This document shows, piece after piece, positions 55,216 through 64,000 of a stretch of 64,000 nucleotides of DNA. The stretch spans positions 337-64,336 of the forward strand of contig DCZN01000041.1 in the NCBI GenBank assembly GCA_002331625.1, read 5' to 3'. The position numbers and the translations under genes are program-made. The stretch comes from Nitrospira sp. UBA2083. Lineage in GTDB: Bacteria > Nitrospirota > Nitrospiria > Nitrospirales > Nitrospiraceae. The notes below the pieces were generated by a model. It had not been told where the DNA came from. It was given only the letters and a program-made list of their open reading frames with translations, and searched no databases. Position 1 is the stretch's first letter. Each line of letters opens with the position of its first letter.

Positions 55216-56436
55216 GTGGCGCTGTTCGTCCAAAAATATGGCGGCACATCGGTCGGGACCATCGAGCGCATCCACCGCGTCGCCGACCAAGTCGCTCGCA
55301 CACAGCAAGCGGGCAATCAGGTCGTCGTCGTCCTCTCAGCCATGAGTGGGGAGACAGACCGGCTGATCAAGCTTGCGCACGAGGTCACGCCTGTTCCCGA
55401 CGAACGAGAGATGGACATGCTGCTCTCGACGGGAGAACGTGTCACGATCTCTCTGCTGGCCATGGAGTTGCGCGGGCGTGGCATCAACGCCCGGTCCTTT
55501 ACGGGCCGGCAGGTCGGCATCATGACCGACAGCGCCCATACGAAGGCGCGAATCGCCCGCGTCACGGCGGACCGTCTCCGTGCGGCGTTAGACCAAGGAA
55601 TTGTTCCCATTGTGGCAGGGTTTCAGGGTATCAATGAACAATCAGATGTCACGACACTAGGCCGAGGCGGATCCGATCTCTCCGCGGTCGCCGTGGCGGC
55701 CGCGCTGAAAGCCAACCGGTGCATTATCTTTACCGATGTGGATGGAGTCTATACCGCGGATCCCAACATCGTACCGGCAGCCAAACGGATCGACAAAATT
55801 TCGTACGAAGAGATGTTGGAGATGGCCAGCCTCGGCGCCAAGGTGCTCCAGACCAGATCAGTGGAATTTGCGGCCAAGTTCAACGTGCCAGTCGAAGTGA
55901 ATTCCAGCTTCAAAGAGGGAAAGGGAACGCTCGTGACGAAGGAAGATACGGACATGGAAGCGGCAGCAGTCTCCGGCGTCACCGGCGACCGGAATCAGGC
56001 GAAGATCACGATCGTCGGCGTCCCGGACAAACCGGGCATCGCCGCCAGGATTTTTGGGCCGGTCGCGGAGGCCCATATTAATGTCGATATGATCATTCAG
56101 AACATCAGCCAAGCCGCCCTGACGGACCTTTCCTTTACCGTGCCCCGCGCCGATCTCAAGAAAGCCGTGCCGCTCATTCAAGGCGTGGCGAAGGACATCG
56201 AGGCCAAGTCCGTGTCGGTGACCGAAGCCATTGCCAAAGTCTCCTTGATTGGCGTCGGCATGCGGTCGCACTCCGGTGTGGCAGCCAAGATGTTCAACGT
56301 GTTGTCGCGCGAGGGGGTCAATATCATGATGATCAGCACGTCGGAGATCAAAATCTCCTGCGTGGTAGAAGAGAAGTACCTCGAACTGGCCATGCGCTCC
56401 CTCCATTCGGCGTTCGGGCTGGATCAAGCCACGTAA
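55216..56436 (+). CDS. lysC: Aspartate kinase
   Basis: A 406-residue aspartokinase. It begins at a GTG with the KYGGTSVG nucleotide-binding motif, and has [19 protein letters not shown] and [15 protein letters not shown]. Two C-terminal ACT domains (about 265-400) bind the feedback inhibitor, usually lysine or threonine. It phosphorylates aspartate, the first step feeding hom and the lysine route, and ends the aspartate-family operon. The start follows the previous stop by five bases and lacks a strong ribosome site, as in coupled genes. Confidence 0.96.
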   Translation: MALFVQKYGGTSVGTIERIHRVADQVARTQQAGNQVVVVLSAMSGETDRLIKLAHEVTPVPDEREMDMLLSTGERVTISLLAMELRGRGINARSFTGRQVGIMTDSAHTKARIARVTADRLRAALDQGIVPIVAGFQGINEQSDVTTLGRGGSDLSAVAVAAALKANRCIIFTDVDGVYTADPNIVPAAKRIDKISYEEMLEMASLGAKVLQTRSVEFAAKFNVPVEVNSSFKEGKGTLVTKEDTDMEAAAVSGVTGDRNQAKITIVGVPDKPGIAARIFGPVAEAHINVDMIIQNISQAALTDLSFTVPRADLKKAVPLIQGVAKDIEAKSVSVTEAIAKVSLIGVGMRSHSGVAAKMFNVLSREGVNIMMISTSEIKISCVVEEKYLELAMRSLHSAFGLDQAT

Positions 56437-56608
56437 GGTCAGGCAAGGTTTAAATTTCCTGACTATCCCGCGCAAAACCACTCCCTAGTTTTGGCGAATT
56501 TCTCAGCACAGTTGTGCTGACAGCCAATCCATTGAATTCATAATGATTTCTCTTGATGAAAGGGGTATTCTTTCGCGCTAAATCCAACAATACGTGCGAG
56601 TTTCGCGT

Positions 56609-58984
56609 ATGGCAGACCTCGATAAGAAATCTCTTACCGAAGCCGACATCCGCACAAAGTTCATCACCCCGGCTCTTGTCGGACCAGTCGGCAAGTGGGA
56701 TGTGATGACTCAGGTTCTGGAGGAGGTCTACTTCACGAAGGGCCGTGTCATCGTCCGAGGGAAAACCGTCAAGCGTGGTGAAGCCAAGAAAGCCGACTAT
56801 CTGCTCTACTACAAGCCAGGCATCCCGATCGCGGTCATCGAAGCAAAAGACAACAATCACCCTGTTGGCGGTGGAATGTCGCAGGCATTGGAATATGCGG
56901 AGATCCTCGATGTGCCATTTGCCTACAGCTCCAACGGCGATGCTTTTCTTGAACACGACCGAACAGGAATGGATGGCCCAGTTGAACGAGAACTGCCGCT
57001 GAGCCAGTTTCCCTCACCCGCCGATCTTTGGGCACGATACCAAGGGGCCAAAGGTCTCACGTCCACTCAGGAGCGCGTCGCGGCGCAAGACTACTACGAC
57101 GACGGGTCAGGTAAGTCACCTCGGTACTATCAGCTCATTGCCATTAATCGGACCATCGAGGCGATTGCCCGTGGCGAGAACCGCATTCTCTTGGTCATGG
57201 CCACCGGCACAGGGAAGACCTACACGGCGTTCCAGACCATCTGGCGCTTGTGGAAGTCGGGCGCCAAGAAACGGATTCTGTTCCTTGTCGATCGGAACAT
57301 CCTCGCCGATCAGACCAAGACCAACGACTTCAAGCCGTTCGGTCAAGCGATGACCAAGATCACCAATCGGACAGTTGATAAAGCCTTCGAGATTTACCTC
57401 TCGCTTTATCAGGCGGTCACGGGGACAGAAGAGGAGCAGAACATCTACAAGCAGTTTTCGCCTAATTTCTTCGATCTAGTGGTTGTGGACGAGTGCCACC
57501 GTGGAAGCGCGGCCGACGATGCCAACTGGCGCAAGGTGCTGGAGTATTTCTCGTCGGCCACTCAAATCGGCATGACGGCCACGCCCAAGGAGACCAGGGA
57601 CGTCTCCAATATCGAATACTTCGGTGACCCGCTCTACACCTACTCGCTCCGGCAGGGCATCTCGGATGGCTTTCTCGCGCCATACAAGGTGGTCCGTATC
57701 GGCATCGATAAAGATCTAGAAGGATGGCGACCGGAACGGGGGAAGACGGACAAGTACGGTCAGGTCATTGAGGATCGAGAATATAATGTCACTGACTACG
57801 ACCGTAATCTCATTCTCGAAAAGCGGACGGAGCTTGTTGCGGCGAAGATCACGGAGTTCTTGAAGGCGACCGATCGCTTTGCCAAAACCATCGTATTCTG
57901 TGAAAACATTCCCCATGCGGAACGGATGCGTCAGGCACTGGTGAACGCCAACCCAGACTTGGCTGCCGCCAACAGCAAGTATGTGATGCGAATCACCGGT
58001 GATAATGAAGAAGGCAAGGCACAGCTCGATAATTTCATCGACCCCGAATCAACCTTTCCCGTCATTGCCACGACTTCGCAGTTGATGTCGACCGGCGTCG
58101 ATGCACAGACCTGCCATCTCATCGTGCTGGATAAGACCATCAATTCCATGACGGAGTTTAAGCAAATCATTGGTCGTGGAACGCGTATCAATGAAGACTA
58201 CAACAAGCTCTTCTTCACCATCATGGATTTTAAGCGGGCCACGGCGCTGTTTGCAGATCCACACTTCGATGGCGAGCCTGTCCAGATCTATGAACCCGGT
58301 CAGCATGAGTCCCCAGTGCCTCCTGATGAGGTGGACGAGCGGAATGTGGAGAACCCCAATACCTATCCTGACCTTGGCTCGACGGATGGTGAAGAGCCAC
58401 CGATGGTCCATGAACGTCCGACGAAGTACTATGTGGATGATGTGGAGGTGACGGTCGCCACGGAACGGGTGCAATATCTCGATGAATATGGCCGACTCAT
58501 GACGGAGTCGCTCAAGGACTACACGCGCAAGACAGTACGGAAAGCCTACACGTCGCTCGATGCCTTCCTGAATGCGTGGAACGATGCCGACCGCAAGCAG
58601 GCCATCGTTGAAGAGCTGTCAAACCATGGGGTGTTTCTGGAGGAACTGGCTGAGCAGGTTGGTCCGGGCTTCGACGCGTTTGATCTCATTTGCCATGTCG
58701 CCTTCGATCAGCCACCGCTCACACGCCGCGAACGAGCCGACAAGGTACGGAAGCGCAATGTCTTTGCCAAGTATGGCGAGAAGACACGCGCGGTGCTTGA
58801 GGCGTTGCTTGAGAAGTATGCCGATGGCGGTGTGAAAAGTGTCGAGTCTCTTGAAATCCTCAAAGTCGATCCACTCACGCAGTTTGGAACGCCCGTGGAA
58901 ATTGTGAAGCTCTTCGGGGGGAAGGATCACTACATGGCCGCCATTCGAGAACTTGAAACAGCCCTCTATCAGAAAGCTGCCTAG
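56609..58984 (+). CDS. hsdR: Type I restriction enzyme R subunit (DEAD/DEAH helicase)
   Basis: A 791-residue HsdR-like subunit. An N-terminal nuclease-type domain (about 20-120; VIEAKDNNHPVGGGMSQALE fits the endonuclease motif QxxxY-family region) precedes the helicase: Walker A MATGTGKTYTA, VVDECHRGS (DEAH-type), GMTATP and the C-terminal QIIGRGTRI. It translocates DNA and cleaves it when it finds unmodified sites. The frame opens at a GTG at 56594; the ATG at 56609 is preferred, but neither has a good ribosome site. A C-terminal EcoEI-type domain is present. First gene of the restriction island. Confidence 0.92.
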   Translation: MADLDKKSLTEADIRTKFITPALVGPVGKWDVMTQVLEEVYFTKGRVIVRGKTVKRGEAKKADYLLYYKPGIPIAVIEAKDNNHPVGGGMSQALEYAEILDVPFAYSSNGDAFLEHDRTGMDGPVERELPLSQFPSPADLWARYQGAKGLTSTQERVAAQDYYDDGSGKSPRYYQLIAINRTIEAIARGENRILLVMATGTGKTYTAFQTIWRLWKSGAKKRILFLVDRNILADQTKTNDFKPFGQAMTKITNRTVDKAFEIYLSLYQAVTGTEEEQNIYKQFSPNFFDLVVVDECHRGSAADDANWRKVLEYFSSATQIGMTATPKETRDVSNIEYFGDPLYTYSLRQGISDGFLAPYKVVRIGIDKDLEGWRPERGKTDKYGQVIEDREYNVTDYDRNLILEKRTELVAAKITEFLKATDRFAKTIVFCENIPHAERMRQALVNANPDLAAANSKYVMRITGDNEEGKAQLDNFIDPESTFPVIATTSQLMSTGVDAQTCHLIVLDKTINSMTEFKQIIGRGTRINEDYNKLFFTIMDFKRATALFADPHFDGEPVQIYEPGQHESPVPPDEVDERNVENPNTYPDLGSTDGEEPPMVHERPTKYYVDDVEVTVATERVQYLDEYGRLMTESLKDYTRKTVRKAYTSLDAFLNAWNDADRKQAIVEELSNHGVFLEELAEQVGPGFDAFDLICHVAFDQPPLTRRERADKVRKRNVFAKYGEKTRAVLEALLEKYADGGVKSVESLEILKVDPLTQFGTPVEIVKLFGGKDHYMAAIRELETALYQKAA

Positions 58985-58987
58985 CCT

Positions 58988-60469
58988 ATGTCGAACGTCT
59001 CCAATATCGTCAAGACCATCCAGGACATCATGCGCAAGGACGCCGGTACGTATGGCGATGCGCAGCGGCTTGAGCAACTCGGCTGGATGTTCTTTTTGAA
59101 GATCTTTGATGATCGCGAAAAAGAATTAGAACTCCTGCGCGACAATTACAAATCGCCATTGCCAAAACATCTACGCTGGTCAACTTGGGCCGCAGATGAT
59201 GAAGGTATCACCGGAGAACCATTGCTTGAGTTCGTCAACAACACCCTCCTGCCAAAGCTCAAAACGTTGACTGGCGGTGCGGATAAGATCGCTGGTCTCA
59301 TCCGCATGACGTTTGAGGATGCCAATAATTACATGAAGAACGGCACCCTCATGCGGCAGGTCATCAACAAGATCAACGGCATCGATTTCAATGCGTCCGA
59401 TGATCGCCATATGTTCGGCGATATCTACGAGAAGATCCTCAAGGATCTCCAGTCCGCCGGGAACGCGGGTGAGTTCTATACCCCACGGGCCGTGACGCAA
59501 TTTATCGTCGAGCAGGTGAATCCTCGTCTGAAGAAGCACGATACCATCCTTGATCCGGCCTGTGGCACCGGAGGCTTCTTGGTCTGTGCTATTGAGCACT
59601 TGCGGAAGCAGGCCAAGACCGAAGCCGATGAAGCGTTCATTCAGGAATGTTTTTCCGGGATCGAAAAGAAGCACCTGCCGCATGTCTTGTGCATGACAAA
59701 CTTACTGTTGCACGGTATCGATGTTCCCTCCAACGTGCGGCATGACAACACACTGGCCCGTCCGCTACGCGATTGGTCACCCAAGGAGCGGGTCGACGTC
59801 ATCGTGACGAACCCGCCGTTCGGTGGCATGGAAGAAGACGGCATTGAGGCCAACTTTCCATCAGAGTTTCGAACCCGCGAGACGGCTGACCTTTTCCTTG
59901 TCTTGCTCATGAAGCTGCTTAAGCCAGGTGGACGGGCAGGGCTGGTCTTGCCTGACGGGACACTGTTCGGCGAAGGTGTAAAGACTCGCATCAAGGAAGC
60001 ACTGCTCACAGAGTGCAACCTGCATACGATTGTCCGATTGCCCAACGGCGTCTTCAATCCCTATACCGGCATCCGCACGAATCTATTGTTCTTCACCAAG
60101 GGCCAGCCCACCACCGAGGTCTGGTACTACGAGCATCCCTATCCGCCTGGTGCCAAGTCATATAACAAAGGCAAACCCATCCGCATCGAGGAGTTCGAGC
60201 CGGAACGAGTCTGGTGGGGTGAGGAATCGAATGGCTTCGCCGCCCGTGTGGAAAACGAACAGGCTTGGCGTGTTTCCATTGACACCATCAGGGCCAGTAA
60301 CTTCAACCTCGACCTCAAGAACCCGCACAACCCTGACACCGGCCCCGGCGACGTTGACCACCTCTTGCCTGAGTACGAAAGGCTCCTCGCCCAGATTGCC
60401 GCAACCCGCGCCGCGCTGAAGGCGGAACTCCAGAACGCGCTCACTGCTACCGCCGGGACTGCTGAATGA
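58988..60469 (+). CDS. hsdM: Type I restriction-modification methyltransferase M subunit
   Basis: A 493-residue N6-adenine DNA methyltransferase. HsdM_N (about 1-140) is followed by the catalytic core: SAM motif DPACGTGGFL near 185-194 and the catalytic NPPFGG near 274-279. Together with HsdS it methylates the recognition site, and with HsdR it makes the restriction complex. It starts three bases after hsdR and overlaps hsdS by an ATGA. Confidence 0.95.
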   Translation: MSNVSNIVKTIQDIMRKDAGTYGDAQRLEQLGWMFFLKIFDDREKELELLRDNYKSPLPKHLRWSTWAADDEGITGEPLLEFVNNTLLPKLKTLTGGADKIAGLIRMTFEDANNYMKNGTLMRQVINKINGIDFNASDDRHMFGDIYEKILKDLQSAGNAGEFYTPRAVTQFIVEQVNPRLKKHDTILDPACGTGGFLVCAIEHLRKQAKTEADEAFIQECFSGIEKKHLPHVLCMTNLLLHGIDVPSNVRHDNTLARPLRDWSPKERVDVIVTNPPFGGMEEDGIEANFPSEFRTRETADLFLVLLMKLLKPGGRAGLVLPDGTLFGEGVKTRIKEALLTECNLHTIVRLPNGVFNPYTGIRTNLLFFTKGQPTTEVWYYEHPYPPGAKSYNKGKPIRIEEFEPERVWWGEESNGFAARVENEQAWRVSIDTIRASNFNLDLKNPHNPDTGPGDVDHLLPEYERLLAQIAATRAALKAELQNALTATAGTAE

Positions 60470-61980
60470 CGCTGGAGACCTTCTTCGAGAAGTTCGAACT
60501 CTTTGCCGATGCCCCTGATGCGGAGGCAAAGGTGCGCGAGTTGGTCTTGGATTGGGCAGTCACTGGAAAACTATGCCACACCGACTCGGCTGAGTGGAGC
60601 GAAGGTGTCTTGGGGGATGTAATTGAACTAATCTCGGGGCAACACTTGCTTGGCCATGAACACAATGCAGAGGGCCGTGGTATTCCATACCTCACAGGCC
60701 CTTCTGACTTCGGTGAGAAAAACCCGATTCCAACGCGCTGGACCGAGCAACCAAAAGTTACGGCGAAGCCCGGCGATATCTTGATCACTGTAAAGGGATC
60801 TGGTGTTGGGAAGACTAATGTCCTTGTTGATCAGCCGACCGCAATCAGCCGTCAGCTCATGGCAATTCGTGTGACCGGTGCTGAACCTGAGTTTGTGCAT
60901 TTAGTATTGAAACGAGCAGCTGAACACTTTCTGAACACCAAAATTGGCATCGCGATTCCCGGTATCGGAAGAAGAGAAGTTCTCAGCTTAAAAGTCGTTC
61001 TTCCGTCCCTCGCCGAGCAGAAGCGGATCGTGGCGAAGGTGGATGAGTTAATGGCGTTGTGTGATCGGCTGGAGGCGCAGCAGCAGGAACGAGCGGCGAA
61101 GCACACCACGCTCGCCCGCGCATCACTGGCCCGCTTCGCCGACGCACCTACCCCAGCCAACCTCAATCTTCTCTTCCATAAGTCCTACAGCATCCCCCCC
61201 ACCGACCTCCGCAAGTCTATCCTCACCCTCGCTGTCCAAGGCAAGCTCGTTCCCCAGGACCCGAACGACGAACCGGCGACTCGCCTCCTCGCACAGATTG
61301 CAGAGGAGAAACGCCGCCTCATTGCCGTTGGGACTATTCGAGACAAGAAAGGGCCGCTACCGATTACCGAAGACGAACTGCCGTTCGGGGTTCCGTCTGG
61401 CTGGGAGTGGACGCGCGTGTCGAGCATCACGCGCCGGATTCACTATGGCTACACGGCCTCAGCAAAATCCGAACTTAAGGATGTCCGCTTGCTTCGCATT
61501 ACCGACATCCAGAACAACTTCGTCGATTGGCCTTCGGTCCCAGGCTGTGAGATCGCTAAGGACGACGTTGGCCAATATCGGCTTGGACGTGGCGATATCT
61601 TGGTTGCACGTACCGGTGGCACTGTTGGCAAGACCTACCTTGTGCAAGACGTGCCGGTAGTCGCGGTTTTCGCTTCGTATCTGATCCGAATTCAAGGCGC
61701 CACATCGCTTCTTGATCGTTACCTCAAACTCTTCTTGGAATCGCCAACATATTGGGTCCAACTGGAGGAAGGAGCGCGTGGCGCAGCACAGCCCAATGTA
61801 AATGGACAAACGCTCGGGAACATGGTCGTCCCAATCCCACCCCTCGCCGAACAACGCCGGATCGTGGCGAAAGTGGACGAACTGATGGCCTTGGTAGACC
61901 AGTTGGAAACGCAGCTTGCCCACTCCCGCGGTACCGCCGAGAAACTTATGGAAGCGGTCGTGGCAGAGCTGACGACATAG
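60466..61980 (+). CDS. hsdS: Type I restriction-modification specificity subunit S
   Basis: A 504-residue HsdS with the classic two half-subunits: target-recognition domain 1 (about 40-175), a conserved coiled-coil region (LAEQKRIVAKVDELMALCDR), target-recognition domain 2 (about 300-450) and a second coiled coil (LAEQRRIVAKVDELMALVDQ). The two TRDs each read half of a bipartite site. The start overlaps hsdM by ATGA. Confidence 0.93.
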   Translation: MTLETFFEKFELFADAPDAEAKVRELVLDWAVTGKLCHTDSAEWSEGVLGDVIELISGQHLLGHEHNAEGRGIPYLTGPSDFGEKNPIPTRWTEQPKVTAKPGDILITVKGSGVGKTNVLVDQPTAISRQLMAIRVTGAEPEFVHLVLKRAAEHFLNTKIGIAIPGIGRREVLSLKVVLPSLAEQKRIVAKVDELMALCDRLEAQQQERAAKHTTLARASLARFADAPTPANLNLLFHKSYSIPPTDLRKSILTLAVQGKLVPQDPNDEPATRLLAQIAEEKRRLIAVGTIRDKKGPLPITEDELPFGVPSGWEWTRVSSITRRIHYGYTASAKSELKDVRLLRITDIQNNFVDWPSVPGCEIAKDDVGQYRLGRGDILVARTGGTVGKTYLVQDVPVVAVFASYLIRIQGATSLLDRYLKLFLESPTYWVQLEEGARGAAQPNVNGQTLGNMVVPIPPLAEQRRIVAKVDELMALVDQLETQLAHSRGTAEKLMEAVVAELTT

Positions 61981-61989
61981 GACTCATAT

Positions 61990-62399
61990 ATGCCCAACCA
62001 TCCACAGCCATCGTTTGACCATGAGGCCACACTGGAAGAACTCGCTGGTGTCTGGAAGAACCGCCGCTTCGACGAGGTTATCGACGATGAGGAGTCTGAG
62101 GACATCCAGGTCATCTGCAAACGCGGCACGGAGGAGATCCCCCTCGCGAAACCCAGCCGCGCCTTCTACTTTGGCGATCGAAACCTCTACGACCAGGAAG
62201 CAAAGCGGTTCGATCAAGAGGAGAAAGCCCGCATCCTCAACACCGACCAATTTCCCCGCAAACCGGCGCGCTTTGAAGACCTTACGCGATGTGGGAAGTC
62301 TGGGATAAGCCCACGCCGCTTTCGACGAGCAAGTTCGCAAGCGAGGAGAAGCTCGAAGAGATGACTGTCACCGGCCAGCATATTGTGTGTACTAGATGA
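61990..62399 (+). pseudogene. Small gene of unknown function with an apparent frameshift
   Basis: A short gene starts nine bases after hsdS with MPNHPQPSFDHEATLEELAG and runs in one frame until about 62275 (RFEDL). In that frame it then turns into an arginine/serine-rich tail and stops at 62364. The +2 frame opens just there: MWEVWDKPTPLSTSKFASEE (62289 on) and ends TGA at 62397-62399, overlapping the next ATG by four bases. A missing base between about 62275 and 62290 would join both halves into a protein of about 136 residues that stops at the coupled ATGA. Function is unknown. Confidence 0.6.
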
Positions 62400-64000
62400 T
62401 CACTCAGAAAGAATTTCAGGCATTGCTGGATAGCCCTGAAGGACGACGCGTTGAGTTCAAGACGGCATCCGCCAGTTTTCACTTTGAAGAACTGGCTGAC
62501 TACTGCGTCGCACTTGCCAATGAGGGTGGCGGCGTCCTCATTCTTGGTGTCACTGACAAACGACCACGCCAGGTCGTGGGAACTCGTGCTTTCGAAGAGC
62601 CGGGGCGTACTGAGGCTGGACTTTTCGAACGGCTTCACCAGCGAATTCCTATCGAGGAGTATCGGCATGATGGGAAGCGGGTCATACTTGTCCGTGTCCC
62701 ATCTCGCCTTCCTGGAACGGCCTGGCAGCACAGGGGATCGTTCTTGATGCGGGCGGGCGACGCGTTGGTGCCAATGTCCGATGACCAGCTCCGCCGTATT
62801 CATGAGGAGACCGGGCCTGATTTCTCGGCCGAGATTTGTGACGGGGCACATCTTGAAGATCTTGCCTCGGAAGCGATCGACATACTCAGGGCCTTATGGC
62901 AGCGCAAAGCTCCCGATCAGGACATCGCGAATCGCCCCGTGGAGCGGCTGCTCATGGATGCTGAACTACTGGTTGGAGGCCGTGTCACATATGCGGCGTT
63001 GGTTCTCCTTGGCACCCGAGAAGCCCTTGGTCGCCACTTGGCACAGGCTGAGCTTGTGTTCGAATACCGGCCGAATGAAGTTCCCGGGCCTGCTGCAGAC
63101 CGCCACGAGTTGCGCCGCGGATTCCTGACTGTGCTGGACCAGGTGTGGCAGCTCGTCAACCTCCGCAACGACAAGCAGCATTTCCAGCAGGGATTGTTTG
63201 TCTGGGATGTCCCAACCTTCAATGAGCGTGCGGTCCGGGAAGCCGTGCTAAACGCCGTGAGCCACCGGGACTATCGCCACGGGGGATCCGTGTTTGTGCG
63301 GCAATATCCTCGACGGATCGAAATCGTGAGTCCGGGCGGTTTCCCTTCAGGGATTACCAAGGACAATCTCTTGTGGGAGCAGAATCCCCGCAACCGCCGG
63401 ATCGCCGAGGTTCTGGCTAAATGCGGGCTGGTCGAACGAGCGGGACAGGGCTTCGACCTGATGTATCAAGAGTGCATTCGGTACAGCAAGCCGCTGCCTG
63501 ATTTCTCACGCACAAGCGAACACTCCGTCTGGGTCACTCTCCATGGCGAGATTCAAGATCCCGAGTTTCTGCGATTTTTAGAGGAGGTAGGGCGCGAGCG
63601 TGCAGCGTCCTTCACGACGGAGGATTTTCTCGTCATTGACTTCGTCCATCGGGAGCAACCGGTTCTGGAGTATCTGGCACCTCGTGTTCAGACTCTCCTG
63701 GATCAAGGCATCATCGAGCGCATGGGCCGAGGACGGGGCACACGGTATTTGCTCTCGCGGCGATTCTATCGCTTTATGGGGCAAGGTGGTATCTACACCA
63801 GAAAGCGAGGTCTCGATCGAGAGACCAATAAGACCCTTCTGTTAAGGCATATCGAAGGATCGGCCGAGTCTGGTGCCAAGCTTGATGAACTTCAGCAGGT
63901 ACTCCCCGGTCTCAGCCGACACCAAGTACAGACTCTGATCCGTGAACTCAAGCGTGACGGGCGGATTGAAAAAAGAGGAGCTACGAAGGGGGCTCGTTGG
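62396..64000 (+). CDS. Schlafen/AlbA_2-domain ATP-binding protein (3' truncated by window edge)
   Basis: The frame is open from an ATG at 62396 (535 codons) to the end of the window. The N-terminus is an AlbA_2/Schlafen DNA-binding-type domain (VEFKTASASFHFEELADYCV and GGGVLILGVTDKR). About residues 240-390 form a HATPase_c_4 module (NERAVREAVLNAVSHRDYRH, SPGGFPSGITKDNLL, CGLVERAGQGFDLM), and winged-helix segments follow (DELQQVLPGLSRHQVQTLIR at the end). Such proteins are common in phage-defence and restriction islands. The ATGA overlap with the preceding gene shows that it belongs to the same operon as hsdRMS. Confidence 0.85.
   Translation, partial: MITQKEFQALLDSPEGRRVEFKTASASFHFEELADYCVALANEGGGVLILGVTDKRPRQVVGTRAFEEPGRTEAGLFERLHQRIPIEEYRHDGKRVILVRVPSRLPGTAWQHRGSFLMRAGDALVPMSDDQLRRIHEETGPDFSAEICDGAHLEDLASEAIDILRALWQRKAPDQDIANRPVERLLMDAELLVGGRVTYAALVLLGTREALGRHLAQAELVFEYRPNEVPGPAADRHELRRGFLTVLDQVWQLVNLRNDKQHFQQGLFVWDVPTFNERAVREAVLNAVSHRDYRHGGSVFVRQYPRRIEIVSPGGFPSGITKDNLLWEQNPRNRRIAEVLAKCGLVERAGQGFDLMYQECIRYSKPLPDFSRTSEHSVWVTLHGEIQDPEFLRFLEEVGRERAASFTTEDFLVIDFVHREQPVLEYLAPRVQTLLDQGIIERMGRGRGTRYLLSRRFYRFMGQGGIYTRKRGLDRETNKTLLLRHIEGSAESGAKLDELQQVLPGLSRHQVQTLIRELKRDGRIEKRGATKGARW

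Noticed and set aside
56438-56463. Weak inverted repeat GTCAGG/CCTGAC after lysC as a terminator
   Set aside because: Only six base pairs with a long AT-rich loop and no T-run.
62015-62308. 97-residue plus-strand frame overlapping the small gene after hsdS
   Set aside because: Its translation is Ser/Arg/Thr-rich and is displaced by the two better frames that together explain the locus.
1-64000. CRISPR arrays, rRNA and tRNA genes
   Set aside because: No regularly spaced direct repeats, and no stretch that I could fold into a cloverleaf or match to rRNA; this was a reading by eye, so a tRNAscan or Infernal run would be decisive.

Overview
The window is a dense bacterial chromosome segment of moderately high GC, with short intergenic gaps, Shine-Dalgarno-led genes and many exported proteins or lipoproteins. 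The gene content suggests a Gram-negative, possibly Nitrospira-like (Nitrospirota) chemolithotroph. The clues are a hopanoid C-3 methylase (hpnR), a cupredoxin, Rieske and 2[4Fe-4S] electron carriers, a BcsA/PilZ exopolysaccharide locus and a threonine operon that uses an ApgM-type protein instead of thrB. This placement is inference, because no rRNA or tRNA gene was seen.

Layout. 1-4.96 kb: the 3' end of an ettA-type ABC-F gene, an RmlD-like SDR, a DUF1295 membrane protein, a PilZ protein, and a small lipoprotein plus zinc-ribbon HTH gene divergent from hpnR. 5.1-8.9 kb: a large lipoprotein of unknown function and a tandem pair of TraT-like proteins. 9.07-10.41 kb: a two-gene integron-type gene cassette with an attC site. 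It encodes a winged-helix protein and a winged-helix/HEPN-like protein. A truncated cupin gene follows. 10.6-13.5 kb: a tldD/pmbA (tldE) pair. 13.6-21.4 kb: coiled-coil and TPR proteins, a TIGR00725 protein, exported MsrA, an aminotransferase, a lipoprotein, a CysQ-like phosphatase and CorA. 21.4-25 kb: leuCD with a downstream small membrane protein, and a MEKHLA-domain gene. 24.4-28.1 kb: a bcsA-like glycosyltransferase, a tandem PilZ protein and a BcsS-like beta-barrel, overlapping head to tail. 28.2-32.6 kb: a CBS-domain protein, a cupredoxin, a ferredoxin and a DUF192/Rieske/I42 inhibitor/class IV aminotransferase cluster that ends at a terminator.

32.66-42.6 kb is the conserved translation and RNA-processing superoperon rimP-nusA-infB-ylxP-rbfA-truB-rpsO-pnp, followed by an M16 peptidase. 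42.7-44.2 kb carries two exported proteins of unknown function behind a candidate promoter with an overlapping palindrome. 44.2-50.1 kb is a minus-strand unit pdxJ-nnrDE-tsaE-lapA-mutS. 50.4-56.4 kb is an aspartate-family operon: aminotransferase-hom-thrC-apgM-like-lysC. 56.6-64 kb is a type I restriction-modification island, hsdR-hsdM-hsdS. It continues with a small, apparently frameshifted gene and a Schlafen/AlbA_2-type ATPase-like regulator that runs off the window.

The most unusual parts are the solitary integron-like cassette at 9.07-10.41 kb, whose 5' boundary is an exact 8-bp complement of the R'' element of its attC, and the HEPN-like module it carries. Next are the BcsA/PilZ cluster without a visible bcsB, the ApgM-like protein that seems to lack key catalytic residues, and the restriction-island tail.
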